The notes beneath the pieces were generated by a model, which was not told where the DNA came from, did not search any database, and saw only the letters and a program-made list of their open reading frames with translations. Both the position numbers and the translations under genes were made by a program. Of a stretch of DNA of 34,400 nucleotides, positions 16,176 to 24,320 are shown piece after piece; positions within the stretch are counted from its first letter, which is position 1; the number at the start of each line of letters is the position of its first letter. This DNA comes from a bacterium (GTDB lineage: Bacteria > Chlamydiota > Chlamydiia > Chlamydiales > SM23-39), in contig JAKBAE010000006.1 of NCBI GenBank assembly GCA_021809325.1, positions 1 to 34,400 on the forward strand. Direction: 5' to 3'.

Positions 16176-18275
16176 CTATCGATTCGCGCTTTGAGCTAAA
16201 AGAGCCTTATGGCTGAGCTTGATTTGCCCTCTGTCGTTGACGTCAAGGACCTTGACATCGATCGTGTCTCCAACGCGGAACGGGGTATCCTTGATGTTCG
16301 CAATGCGTTGGTGGGAGATTTCGGAGATGTGGCAAAGCCCTTCTTTGCCGAAAATTTCGACAAAAAAGCCGAAGTCGACGATCGAGCTGATCTTTCCGGT
16401 ATAGGTCTTGCCGATCTCCACTTCCGCTGTCAGGTTGTGGACGATCTGCTTCGCCTTTTCCATCGCCTCGACGTTGGTGGAAGAGATGCTGACTAGCCCG
16501 CTGTCGTTGATGTCGATCTGGACGCCGGTCTCTTCGATGATCGCGCGGATTTGCTTACCGCCCGGGCCGATGACGACGCCGATCTTGCTCGGCTTGATCT
16601 GCATCACTTCGATGCGCGGGGCATAGGAGGACATCTCTTCACGCGATTTGGGGCACGCCTCGAGCATCTTTTTCAAGATGTGGATTCGTCCCATTTTCGC
16701 TTGGGCAAGCGCGCTTTTCATGATCTCGAAGGTGATTCCTTCGACTTTGATGTCCATCTGGAAGGCTGTGACGCCTTGCTCGTCGCCTGCGACTTTAAAG
16801 TCCATGTCGCCGAGAGCGTCTTCTGCTCCGAGGATGTCGGAGAGGATCGCGAAACGATCACCTTCCAAGACAAGGCCCATCGCGATGCCAGCTACTGGCC
16901 TTTCGATTGGGACTCCGGCGTCCATCATCGCAAGGCAGCCGCCGCATACCGAAGCCATCGAGGAAGATCCGTTTGACTCGGTGATGTTCGATTCAATGCG
17001 GATGACGTAAGGGAACTTTTCTTGTTTAGGCAAGATAGCGGCGAGCGAGCGCTCGGCTAGCTTTCCATGGCCAATTTCGCGGCGCCCCGGTGCTCCCATG
17101 CGGCCGACTTCGCCGACCGAAAACGGCGGGAAAAAGTATTGCAGGTAGAAGCGGTGGGTTTTTTCGCCGTGCAGATCTTCGTAGCGCTGCGCGTTGGTCT
17201 CTCCGCCGAGCGTACAGACGGCGATCGTCTGCGTCTCTCCGCGGGTGAAAAGCGAGCTGCCGTGCGTCCGAGGAAGGAGCGACTGCTCGACATGGATCGA
17301 TCGAACTTGGTCGAGCGCCCTGCCGTCGATACGGCGCTTTTCGTCGAGGATCATCTGGCGCATTAAGTCTGACTGCAAGTTTTTGAATGCGAACACAACG
17401 TCTTGCTTTTGAAATTTCGCGTCGGTTTCAGGAAGCAGTTCCTTTAGAAGAGCTTCTTTGATCGAGCCAATTTCAATTTCGCGCTCGCCTTTGGCAGCGA
17501 TGCGAAGAGCCGTGTGCAATTTGGAAGAAACGCGGTCTTTGACCGCATCGATGACCTCTTGCGGGATTTTGCGGATGGTGTCGCGTTTTTTGGGGCGGCC
17601 GATCCGCTCTTGCCAAGCGCTGAGCTGGATGCAGATCTCGCGGATGGCCTTATGGCCTGTTTCGATCGCCTCCAAGATTTGCTCTTCTGTAAGAAAATCG
17701 CAATAGCCTTCAATCATGAGGATGGCATCTTCTGTTCCCGCCAAAACGAGGTCGAGCTTGGACGATTTCATCTCTTCGGTTGTCGGGTTAATTACGAATC
17801 TATCCTCGAGATAGCCTACGCGGACGGCGCCAAGCGGCTTCGATAGAGGAATATCGCTTAAGACTAGGGCGGCAGAAGCGGCGCAGATTGCCAGCACGTC
17901 CGGGCTGTTTAGACTGTCGTAGGAGTAGACGTAGGCGAGGACTTGCGTTTCGGTATAAAAGCCTTCTTCGAACATCGGGCGCAGCGGCCTGTCGATCAAA
18001 CGGCTAACGAGAATCTCTCTTTCTGTCGGTCTTCCTTCCCGTTTGATGAATCCGCCGGCCGTTCGGCCTACGGATGAATAACGCTCTTGGTAATCGACGC
18101 GGAGAGGGAAAAAGTCAATGCCTTCTGCGGGGGCGGCGGCTGCGCAAGCGGTTGCGAGGACGACGGTGTCTTCACAGCGAAGGACGACGGAACCATTTGC
18201 TTGACGGGCGATTTTTCCTGTTTCGAAGTGGAGGGTTTTTCCACCGATGGATACGGTGATAGTATCTCTGTTCAT
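16176..18275 (-). CDS. pnp: Polyribonucleotide nucleotidyltransferase (PNPase)
   Basis: PNPase degrades RNA from the 3' end with phosphate and can add tails in reverse. The 699-residue protein is full length. Two RNase PH-like domains fill residues 1 to about 545 (FFPLRVDYQERYSSVGRTAGGF in the first, then the GFMQ-region equivalent TAFQMDIKVEGI in the second). A KH domain follows with GVVIGPGGKQIRAI, then an S1 domain (GKTYTGKISSIVDFGFFVEI) to the end. AAAGGA sits 6 bases before the ATG at 18275. It follows rpsO on the same strand as in many bacteria, with a stable hairpin in the 150-base spacer that could be a processing site for autoregulation. The C-terminal tail after S1 is short. Confidence 0.97.
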   Translation of the reverse strand: MNRDTITVSIGGKTLHFETGKIARQANGSVVLRCEDTVVLATACAAAAPAEGIDFFPLRVDYQERYSSVGRTAGGFIKREGRPTEREILVSRLIDRPLRPMFEEGFYTETQVLAYVYSYDSLNSPDVLAICAASAALVLSDIPLSKPLGAVRVGYLEDRFVINPTTEEMKSSKLDLVLAGTEDAILMIEGYCDFLTEEQILEAIETGHKAIREICIQLSAWQERIGRPKKRDTIRKIPQEVIDAVKDRVSSKLHTALRIAAKGEREIEIGSIKEALLKELLPETDAKFQKQDVVFAFKNLQSDLMRQMILDEKRRIDGRALDQVRSIHVEQSLLPRTHGSSLFTRGETQTIAVCTLGGETNAQRYEDLHGEKTHRFYLQYFFPPFSVGEVGRMGAPGRREIGHGKLAERSLAAILPKQEKFPYVIRIESNITESNGSSSMASVCGGCLAMMDAGVPIERPVAGIAMGLVLEGDRFAILSDILGAEDALGDMDFKVAGDEQGVTAFQMDIKVEGITFEIMKSALAQAKMGRIHILKKMLEACPKSREEMSSYAPRIEVMQIKPSKIGVVIGPGGKQIRAIIEETGVQIDINDSGLVSISSTNVEAMEKAKQIVHNLTAEVEIGKTYTGKISSIVDFGFFVEIFGKEGLCHISEISHQRIANIKDTPFRVGDTIDVKVLDVNDRGQIKLSHKALLAQSANR

Positions 18276-18390
18276 GAGTTTCCTTTTGTTGTATTTGGGT
18301 GAGGAATCTCAAGGATAGAAATCAGAAAGAAGACCTTTTCGGCTAGGGCTTGTTTCTGCTCTCTATCATTTTGAGTCCTACCCGGTTGTT

Positions 18391-18413
18391 GCCGGAGAGG
18401 CATGCTCTCCGGC
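18391..18413 (-). other. Stable hairpin in the rpsO-pnp spacer
   Basis: A perfect 9-base stem, GCCGGAGAG with CTCTCCGGC, closes a 5-base loop 13 bases after the rpsO stop. On the minus strand no U-run follows, so it is not a standard intrinsic terminator. In enterobacteria the corresponding spacer holds RNase III sites that control pnp; a similar role here is inference. Confidence 0.45.
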
Positions 18414-18425
18414 GTTGAAAAATTT

Positions 18426-18695
18426 TTACTTTCTCAGGTTCAGTCGGACAATCAGGTTTTGATAACGCTTGGTGTCCGTAGAATTGAGATAATCGAGTAA
18501 TTTTCGACGTTGGCCGACTAGCTTTAGCAGCGCGAGCCGGGAGCTATGATCTTTCGGTGCCAATTTCAAATGCTCGGTCAGTTCAGCAATGCGCTCGGTC
18601 AGAATTGCGATCTGGACATCTGCAGAGCCGGTATCCTTCTCATGCAATTGAAATTTTTTGGTGATTTCTTCCTTCGTACCCTTATCTAGTGACAT
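18426..18695 (-). CDS. rpsO: 30S ribosomal protein S15 (uS15)
   Basis: The 89-residue product is the normal S15 length. It contains the conserved [22 protein letters not shown] and [21 protein letters not shown] segments that bind the central domain of 16S rRNA. The first ATG is used. It precedes pnp, the order found in Chlamydia and many other bacteria. A well-matched promoter lies 44 bases upstream, leaving a leader of about 37 bases, which could hold an autoregulatory site. Confidence 0.98.
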   Translation of the reverse strand: MSLDKGTKEEITKKFQLHEKDTGSADVQIAILTERIAELTEHLKLAPKDHSSRLALLKLVGQRRKLLDYLNSTDTKRYQNLIVRLNLRK

Positions 18696-18738
18696 TGGGA
18701 GAAGCTCTCCATTTGAGGTTTTAGACGTTTACGGATAG

Positions 18739-18767
18739 ATTCTAACCGAAAATCAATATACTCGCAA
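18739..18767 (-). promoter_or_regulatory. Candidate promoter for rpsO-pnp
   Basis: On the minus strand TTGCGA (18762-18767) and TAGAAT (18739-18744) are 17 bases apart, and the start would lie near 18732. It is divergent from the promoter at 18830-18858. The palindrome GGGTCTTTTAAGACCC at 18795-18810 lies between the two promoters and could be an operator or structural element. Confidence 0.45.
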
Positions 18768-18829
18768 CCGCTCAGTTGATCCCCTTTCGGATTTGGGTCT
18801 TTTAAGACCCTGATTACACTGGTCTTGAC

Positions 18830-18858
18830 TTGCGAAAACGGCGCTCTCCTGCTATGGT
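18830..18858 (+). promoter_or_regulatory. Candidate promoter for the hypothetical-tadA operon
   Basis: TTGCGA (18830-18835) and TATGGT (18853-18858) are separated by 17 bases. The predicted start near 18865 leaves about 15 bases, including an AAAGGAG ribosome binding site, before the ATG at 18880. Confidence 0.4.
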
Positions 18859-18879
18859 ATTCCCACAAAGGAGCGCCCT

Positions 18880-19536
18880 ATGCAAAAAAATCCCTTCCCG
18901 TCCATCGGTCCATGGATCCCAAAAATACTACATGCGATTAAGAAGGACATCAAGACGGACCACCTCAGTGCTGATAAAATTTTTTATAAGACCCATTTCG
19001 GCAGCCGCCCCCTCAATAAGCTGACCATAGACGAGATCCTGGCGGTCTATGAGAGAGAGCTTCTGGCTGGAGCCGAGGATCTTGTCGAGTGGGTTGTCAA
19101 TCGGTGGGTCTTCAAACATGGCGATCTCTATCAGCGATTTGCGGGGCTGCTCTCCCAGGTTGACCCCGAATTTCATGCGATCGATTTGCTGACAGAGGCT
19201 CAGTCGGAAAAGCTGCTCGGCTCTCTTGGCGATTGTAGTGCGATCGAGGTTTACCTTTTCTCCCACATCAACCGCGTCGTATTTCCTGAGGCGGTTTTTG
19301 AGCGCTTACGAATAGCGGCCGAAGCGGAATCTGCGGCAGAGCAGGAAAATGAAGCGAATAAGAAGGCTGAAGAAACGGCTGCGGATGAGCTTCAAAGGCT
19401 CCGCCGCGATGTATGCCGGCTCAAGGAGAAATATGAAGAGAAGCTGGCCGGAGTCCAGCGCAAATATCAGACTGATATCGATGCGCTGAAAAAGCAGATT
19501 CGCGCTCTTCAGCAAAAACTGGATAGACAATCGTGA
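18880..19536 (+). CDS. Hypothetical protein with C-terminal coiled coil
   Basis: I do not recognise a family for this 218-residue protein. Residues 1 to about 145 look globular and helical. From about residue 148 the sequence becomes a long, highly charged helix with heptad-like leucines (ELQRLRRDVCRLKEKYEEKL, later KKQIRALQQKL), a strong coiled-coil candidate. There is no signal peptide or membrane segment. AAAGGAG lies 8 bases before the ATG, and the stop overlaps the tadA GTG by four bases, so the two are translationally coupled. Its place between rpsO and tadA suggests a conserved chlamydial gene. A structural or scaffold role, possibly near the ribosome or tRNA machinery, is guesswork. 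Confidence 0.85.
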   Translation: MQKNPFPSIGPWIPKILHAIKKDIKTDHLSADKIFYKTHFGSRPLNKLTIDEILAVYERELLAGAEDLVEWVVNRWVFKHGDLYQRFAGLLSQVDPEFHAIDLLTEAQSEKLLGSLGDCSAIEVYLFSHINRVVFPEAVFERLRIAAEAESAAEQENEANKKAEETAADELQRLRRDVCRLKEKYEEKLAGVQRKYQTDIDALKKQIRALQQKLDRQS

Positions 19537-20051
19537 CGGCGCTAACAGAAGGGGAAGATCTACGCGATATCGCTTTCATGAGAGAGGCTCTCAAGGAGGC
19601 GAAGCGGGCGTTTGACGAGGATGAAGTTCCGGTTGGGGCCGTCCTTGTCGTTGACAGCCGAATTGTTGCTCGCGGCCGCAATCAGGTCGAGCTTCTCTCC
19701 GATGCAACCGCCCATGCGGAGATGATCTGTCTCAGCGCAGGGGCGGCGCAAGCTGCGAATTGGCGGCTGGGGAATGCGACCCTTTATTGTACTCTAGAGC
19801 CTTGCTCTATGTGTGCGGGAGCGATGTTTCTTTCGCGTCTCAAGAGGCTGGTCTGGGCTGCTCCCGATTTGCGGGTTGGGGCGAATGGAAGCTGGATTGA
19901 TCTTTTTTCGCAAAAACATCCGATCCATACGGTAGAAGTGGCCTCTGGTATTTTGCAGGATGAGGCTGCCGATTTGATGCGGGCGTTTTTCCAAAAACAA
20001 AGGAAGAAGAGTGAGCCAAGAGATACGTGCTCTCATGCAAGAGATGGTTGA
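19533..20051 (+). CDS. tadA: tRNA-specific adenosine deaminase TadA
   Basis: TadA converts the wobble A34 of tRNA-Arg(ACG) to inosine. The zinc-dependent deaminase signature is complete: H61-A62-E63 (HAE) and P90-C91-S-M-C94 (PCSMC), with E63 as the proton shuttle. At 172 residues it is typical. The GTG at 19533 overlaps the upstream stop; an ATG at 19578 gives a shorter N-terminus but has no better ribosome binding site. The last 41 bases overlap the next small gene. The C-terminal residues after about 160 (KKSEPRDTCSHARDG) are probably a loose tail. Confidence 0.95.
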   Translation: MTALTEGEDLRDIAFMREALKEAKRAFDEDEVPVGAVLVVDSRIVARGRNQVELLSDATAHAEMICLSAGAAQAANWRLGNATLYCTLEPCSMCAGAMFLSRLKRLVWAAPDLRVGANGSWIDLFSQKHPIHTVEVASGILQDEAADLMRAFFQKQRKKSEPRDTCSHARDG

Positions 20052-20250
20052 GCAGCAAAGAGCTAAGCTGCTAGCGTGCGCACGGAGAATTCTGCCGTAC
20101 GCCACATCCGACGATATCTTGCAGCCGAATGATTTTCCTGAGTTGGAAAACCATCCCCACTTCCGTTATGAAGAGGGGATTTTAGACGGTCTTCAGGCAG
20201 CTCAAGCAGCGCTCTTAGCGGCATTAAAGAACGATGGCTTGGTTTTGTAA
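20011..20250 (+). CDS. Small hypothetical protein downstream of tadA
   Basis: A 79-residue acidic, helical protein starting with GTG at 20011 behind AGGAAGA, overlapping tadA by 41 bases. No domain is recognised. As I recall, a small gene of unknown function also follows tadA in Chlamydia, so it may be a conserved member of this operon. It has no membrane segment. The overlap and shared strand argue for co-transcription with the 18880 gene and tadA. Confidence 0.75.
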   Translation: MSQEIRALMQEMVEQQRAKLLACARRILPYATSDDILQPNDFPELENHPHFRYEEGILDGLQAAQAALLAALKNDGLVL

Positions 20251-20259
20251 CCGCCACCT

Positions 20260-21150
20260 TCATACAGGAAGTATTGGTGATTTATGGGGCGTTAGCTGTT
20301 CTTGAGCGGCTAAGACACGTCCAATGGCGTGGCCTATGGTGAAGATGGTTATGACGGGTATTGCTGCCTGTATCAAACTGTTGCAAGCGTTCATATCACC
20401 TAACATGCAATTTTTAGTATCAAGATATATCGACAGCGAACCTTTTGAAACCATCACGGCACAGTAAGAAGCGAAGGCGGGAATGAGAGTTTTGAGCGCT
20501 GATTTTACTGCATCGAGCTGTCCATGATCGCGGAGGTATTGAATCGCGTTGTTTGAAGCTTGGTATTCTTGATAAAGTGTGGGTAAGCCACCAACTATTG
20601 GCGAAACAAAAGAAAATATAGGAGAGCGGGTCAAGAAGTAGAGCGACGGGTTCAGTCGATGTTGGAAATCCTGCGCGTGGCCGCATTCATGTAGAGCCAT
20701 CGACGGATCGTTGGAAAAGAGATTGACGGTGTTAGCCATCGGGTCATAGTGGTCAGCACCTATCAATTTAAAGAGGCCCAAGGAGTGGGTTATGCCTGAC
20801 CCCAAACCTAGGGTGCATTTACCTAAGAGGCTAGTACGGGGATTGGAAAAAATCCGATGCCAAACAGTACCCGGGCTATAAGCATCAGCTAAAATGGCTA
20901 CGTTATGTAGCCCGCCATCATGAAGAAACGTCTTGGCGGCGTCAATCGTTTCAGCCGAAATGTTTCCCGAGCCTATATATCGATTCCAGAGCAAAAGTTT
21001 GCTAGGCGCATTAAATAAAAATCGGAATGCGCTTAGGGCTGTTCCTGTTTTGCCTTGTTGGACTTCGACATCTTCTTTCTTAGCCGAAGGTCGGAGGGAG
21101 GATGTGGTCGCAAATGGGTTGAAGTAAGCTAATATCGTGTTTGGTGTCAT
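20260..21150 (-). CDS. Putative membrane-associated zinc peptidase-like protein (HECGH motif)
   Basis: The 296-residue protein contains HECGH (ALHECGHAQDF, about residue 153), a HExxH zinc-site motif. A glutamate about 40 residues later in LYQEYQASN could be the third ligand. Hydrophobic stretches occur around residues 170-190 and near the C-terminus (AAIPVITIFTIGHAIGRVL), consistent with membrane association. Preceding text such as ADHYDPMANTVNLF resembles the edge strand before the helix in gluzincin-type peptidases. I do not assign a named family. The start has AGGAG 7 bases upstream; that ribosome binding site can pair with CTCC just before it. The gene is a single unit, converging with the small gene after tadA and divergent from the 21443 gene. 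Activity is unproven. Confidence 0.78.
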   Translation of the reverse strand: MTPNTILAYFNPFATTSSLRPSAKKEDVEVQQGKTGTALSAFRFLFNAPSKLLLWNRYIGSGNISAETIDAAKTFLHDGGLHNVAILADAYSPGTVWHRIFSNPRTSLLGKCTLGLGSGITHSLGLFKLIGADHYDPMANTVNLFSNDPSMALHECGHAQDFQHRLNPSLYFLTRSPIFSFVSPIVGGLPTLYQEYQASNNAIQYLRDHGQLDAVKSALKTLIPAFASYCAVMVSKGSLSIYLDTKNCMLGDMNACNSLIQAAIPVITIFTIGHAIGRVLAAQEQLTPHKSPILPV

Positions 21151-21377
21151 ATTTTTCTCCTTTTTGGAGCGGATAGTCTAAATATAGTAGGGATTATTAG
21201 TCTACAAGAAGAGAGTTGGATTGGAACAGCCCATAGATCATAAGCCCATCACCGATCACTAAAAAGGATGATGCCTCGTTTACACAGCTTGGGCAGTTTT
21301 TTAAACGTATCAGCCCTTTTGGGTGCAAGTGAAGTGGAACCACTATAGGTTGTTATGCTTGCGAGTTGGAGTGGTTG
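21151..21377. other. Non-coding part of the divergent gap 21151-21442
   Basis: This stretch between two divergent genes contains no open frame I can support. Besides the predicted promoter at 21378 I see only AT-rich sequence, with a possible minus-strand -10 (TATATT near 21185) for the HECGH gene, too loosely spaced from a -35 to assign. Confidence 0.3.
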
Positions 21378-21407
21378 TTGATTTCAAAGAAGGGGCTGGT
21401 TTAAGAT
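21378..21407 (+). promoter_or_regulatory. Candidate promoter for the 21443 gene
   Basis: TTGATT (21378-21383) and TAAGAT (21402-21407) are separated by 18 bases, with about 30 bases to the ATG. The hexamer match is moderate. Confidence 0.3.
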
Positions 21408-21442
21408 AATCGCTTTAAATTTAAATTTTCACTTGGTGATTT

Positions 21443-22057
21443 ATGGCGGTTTGTATGGCTTCATCTTTGAATAGGCATAGTTTTGATAAGCGTTGTTTTG
21501 AAATTGACTGTTCTGATTTGGAGGTGTGTCTAAAAAATCGGGAATTTGAACGCGTACTGTCAGATACATATTTGTTTTGGAAAGCATTTTGCAAGGTGTT
21601 CATGGAAATGTCCCTTTCCAAGCACTATTTTTCTGTTCGTAAAATGGGGAACTCGGTTCTTCGAATAAAGGGAAAAGAGGGTAACATTAAGGAGATCAGC
21701 GAAACCGTAGGAAAGCTTTGGAAATTTTTTAGGGAAAGAAACTGCACCTTTGTAGCGATACGAATCTACGATTCTTATAACGGGCTTTCATCGTATTATT
21801 TTGAGAAAAAAAAGGAGCGTATATCCCTTTTGAATGTGTCCGATTCTCAGCTTATTTCAGGCTCTCTATTTGACCAATGCCTATTGCCCGTGTTGCCAAA
21901 ATTAGCTAATACCTTGGGCTTAAGCATGAAAAAAACCGAGAGGCAGCAAGTTGTTATTCCTTCCGTGGCGCCAATTCTCTTTGGCTTATATAAGACAGCA
22001 ATGCCCCCAGAAGAGACCGTTCTTTGTGATGAGTATCAGCTTGGCAGTGCTGAATAA
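21443..22057 (+). CDS. Hypothetical protein
   Basis: I do not recognise this 204-residue protein. It is soluble in appearance, with alternating charged and aromatic residues, eight or so cysteines scattered through it and no signal peptide or membrane segment. The ATG at 21443 has a weak GGTGA upstream, and a second ATG lies four codons on. The gene is AT-richer than the housekeeping genes around it, suggesting lineage-specific or acquired origin. It ends one base from the stop of the rhomboid-like gene on the other strand. Confidence 0.68.
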   Translation: MAVCMASSLNRHSFDKRCFEIDCSDLEVCLKNREFERVLSDTYLFWKAFCKVFMEMSLSKHYFSVRKMGNSVLRIKGKEGNIKEISETVGKLWKFFRERNCTFVAIRIYDSYNGLSSYYFEKKKERISLLNVSDSQLISGSLFDQCLLPVLPKLANTLGLSMKKTERQQVVIPSVAPILFGLYKTAMPPEETVLCDEYQLGSAE

Positions 22058-22058
22058 T

Positions 22059-22844
22059 TTACTTGGATAGGTTCTTGTTGCGGGAGATCTGCTCCATCCG
22101 TTTTTTCTCTTGAGGAGTGAGAGAGCCCTCTCCGTGTAAAGAAATTCTTGCGAGCATCGCGTCCATGAACTTATCGTCGTCCTGCACCGGCCGTCCCGAG
22201 TGGATATCGAAGATCTTGGCTTCCTTAGAAAATGTATTCCTTCGGCTAAAGAGGGCTGGCATTTTACTGTAGAGCCATCCAAAAAGAGCGCCTCCTGCAT
22301 TGGCTGCCAGGGGAACCCAGTTGTTTTGCGAGAGGTGGATCAAAAGATCCATGCCGATAAAGGAGCCGATAAGCAGGCCCGCTTTGATGGAAAATCCGAG
22401 AATGAGGAGCGATGCGCCGCGGTTGAGCTGCATCCAGGCAATAAGGATCGCGAAAAAGATCGGGGCCATCCCGGTCAGGGGGAGGGGGGATTTCAGGATC
22501 AGGGACGCTAAGCCCGCCGAAAGGGCGGCCCCTGCAATCAAGGCAAAAAAAGATTTGTTCCCCTTCTGCTCTACAATGGATGCGCTATAGATCCAGAAGA
22601 AAAGGAGCTCGAGGGCTAAAAAGATCAGCGACCACCAGCTCAGGGGCGCTCCCAGGATAAATGGGTATGTAAAGAGCTGCCAGACCTTTCCTTGCAAAAT
22701 CCCCGTATAGGAGAGGCCGAAAGAGAAGGCGGCGGATCGGAAAAACAGGCCGGACAGGATCGAGCCCAGGCCAAAGGCAAAGAGGATCCCCCTCAAAAAG
22801 GGAGGGGTCGTCTCGGGGGTATAGCGTCTGTGATATGGGTCCAT
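22059..22844 (-). CDS. Rhomboid-family membrane protein, probably catalytically inactive
   Basis: The 261-residue protein has about six hydrophobic helices and the general rhomboid plan. It also has the C-terminal cytoplasmic helix pair found in bacterial rhomboids of this size (FMDAMLARISLHGEGSLTPQEKKRMEQIS). In active rhomboids helix 4 carries GxSG and helix 6 a histidine. Here the helix-4 position reads PLTGMAP and the helix-6 position reads AANAGGALFG, so both the nucleophile serine and the histidine seem to be missing. That points to a pseudoprotease that binds or escorts membrane proteins rather than cleaving them. The ATG start gives the cytoplasmic N-terminus MDPYHRRYTPETTPP. It is divergent from rpmE. 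Confidence 0.8.
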   Translation of the reverse strand: MDPYHRRYTPETTPPFLRGILFAFGLGSILSGLFFRSAAFSFGLSYTGILQGKVWQLFTYPFILGAPLSWWSLIFLALELLFFWIYSASIVEQKGNKSFFALIAGAALSAGLASLILKSPLPLTGMAPIFFAILIAWMQLNRGASLLILGFSIKAGLLIGSFIGMDLLIHLSQNNWVPLAANAGGALFGWLYSKMPALFSRRNTFSKEAKIFDIHSGRPVQDDDKFMDAMLARISLHGEGSLTPQEKKRMEQISRNKNLSK

Positions 22845-22866
22845 ATTTAGAAGTTTGTGAGAAAAC

Positions 22867-22895
22867 TTGTTTTTTTGCCAGAAGAAGGGTATGCT
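22867..22895 (+). promoter_or_regulatory. Candidate promoter for the rpmE-prfA-prmC run
   Basis: TTGTTT (22867-22872) and TATGCT (22890-22895) are separated by 17 bases. The start near 22902 leaves about 30 bases to the rpmE ATG. Confidence 0.45.
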
Positions 22896-22932
22896 TTCTG
22901 TGCAAAACAGATTCTATTGTATAGGAGCTCCA

Positions 22933-23247
22933 ATGAAAGAAAATACCCATCCCCCTTATGGTCCAGTGCTTTTCGTCGATTCCGCGACGGGAACCAAATT
23001 TCTGGTCGGAAGCACGCTTCAGCCAAAAGAAACCGAGACGTTCGAAGGAAAAGAGTACCCCGTTGTACGCGTTCCCGTCTCTTCCGCATCCCATCCCTTC
23101 TTCACGAAAGCGACCCAGTTCATTGATACTGAAGGCCGCGTAGATAAGTTCACCAAGAAATACCAACGCAAACGTGAACAAGAGAAGGAGAATCAGGAGA
23201 AGCAGGAAGAAGCCAAAAAAGCGAAGACTAAAGCGAAGAAGAAGTAA
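22933..23247 (+). CDS. rpmE: 50S ribosomal protein L31 (bL31), type B-like
   Basis: From the ATG at 22933 (AGGAG 6 bases upstream) the product is 104 residues. It carries the L31 blocks [15 protein letters not shown] and [24 protein letters not shown]. It lacks the zinc-binding cysteines of some L31 proteins (C-minus form). A lysine/glutamate-rich tail of about 25 residues extends beyond the usual end. Longer in-frame starts upstream overlap the promoter and are not used. L31 leads a run with prfA and prmC, as in Chlamydia. Confidence 0.93.
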   Translation: MKENTHPPYGPVLFVDSATGTKFLVGSTLQPKETETFEGKEYPVVRVPVSSASHPFFTKATQFIDTEGRVDKFTKKYQRKREQEKENQEKQEEAKKAKTKAKKK

Positions 23248-23258
23248 CCTCTCTTCCC

Positions 23259-24320
23259 ATGGAAGAAAAGATTCAACAGCTTCTTTTTAGGTTGCATGAG
23301 GTTGAGGAGGCCCTTGGCCAGCCCGATTCGGTGGCTGACCAAAAGTCCTATCGTCTCTTGGCGCAAGAGCACGCCCATCTTTCCGAACTCCGGGAAGCTT
23401 GGGACGAGCTCCAGGCTGTTCAAAAAGAGTTTGCCGAGGCCAAATCGCTTATCGCGACCGAAAATGATCCCGAATTGCAGCAGATGGCTCGCGACGAGAT
23501 CATTCGGCTCGAAGCAAGGAAAGAGACTCTCAACCAAAAGATTCAGACTTTGCTTGTCCCTCCCGATCCGCGCGATAGCCGAAATATCATCTTGGAGATC
23601 CGCGCCGGCACCGGGGGGGAAGAGGCGGCGCTCTTTGCCGCCGATTGCGCGCGGATGTATCGCAATTATGCCGATTCCAAGGGCTGGAAAGCCGAGGTGC
23701 TCTCTGCATCTCCGGCTGAACTTGGGGGCTATAAAGAGTATATTTTCTCCTTGTCCGGCCAGTTTGTCTTTCGGCTGATGCAGTTTGAAGCCGGGGGGCA
23801 CCGTGTGCAGCGGGTTCCGGATACCGAAACGCAGGGGAGGGTCCACACTTCGGCTGTGACGGTCGCCGTTTTGATGGAGCCGAGCGAAGAGGAAGTTCAT
23901 ATCGATGAGAAAGATCTCAAAATCGATACCTACCGCTCTTCCGGCGCCGGCGGACAGCACGTCAACACGACCGATTCCGCCGTCCGCATCACCCACTTAC
24001 CAACGGGGACGGTTGTCGCCTGCCAAGATGAACGGAGCCAGCATAAGAACCGGGATAAAGCGATGCGTCTGCTTTCGGCCAAAATTGCTGAAGAGCAGCG
24101 GCGCAAAAGCGAACAGGAGATGGCCTCTCTCAGGTCTACCCAGGTTGGCAGCGGAGACCGCTCCGAGCGGATCCGCACCTACAATTTCCCGCAAAACCGG
24201 GTGACGGACCACAGGATCGACTTGACCCTCTATAAGCTTGACCGGATCATGGAAGGGGATCTCGATGAGCTGACCGGAGCTCTTGTTTCCCATTTCTATC
24301 AGGAGAAGCTCAAAGAGTGA
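23259..24320 (+). CDS. prfA: Peptide chain release factor 1 (RF1)
   Basis: RF1 recognises UAA and UAG stop codons and triggers peptide release. The 353-residue length is standard. The catalytic GGQ is G231-G232-Q233 within [17 protein letters not shown]. The segment [14 protein letters not shown] holds the PxT-type stop-recognition motif of RF1 (PDT here) rather than the SPF motif of RF2. The glutamine of GGQ is the methylation target of PrmC, encoded directly downstream with a four-base overlap. It starts 12 bases after rpmE with no obvious Shine-Dalgarno, so translation may be coupled. Confidence 0.97.
   Translation: MEEKIQQLLFRLHEVEEALGQPDSVADQKSYRLLAQEHAHLSELREAWDELQAVQKEFAEAKSLIATENDPELQQMARDEIIRLEARKETLNQKIQTLLVPPDPRDSRNIILEIRAGTGGEEAALFAADCARMYRNYADSKGWKAEVLSASPAELGGYKEYIFSLSGQFVFRLMQFEAGGHRVQRVPDTETQGRVHTSAVTVAVLMEPSEEEVHIDEKDLKIDTYRSSGAGGQHVNTTDSAVRITHLPTGTVVACQDERSQHKNRDKAMRLLSAKIAEEQRRKSEQEMASLRSTQVGSGDRSERIRTYNFPQNRVTDHRIDLTLYKLDRIMEGDLDELTGALVSHFYQEKLKE

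Noticed and set aside
22585-23181. Minus-strand open frame of 198 codons over the rhomboid and rpmE genes
   Set aside because: It overlaps two better-supported genes and the rpmE promoter; no domain is visible.
23193-23996. Long open frame (267 codons) on the minus strand opposite prfA
   Set aside because: It is antisense to a certain gene with clear RF1 motifs; the translation resembles no family and is a by-product of codon bias.
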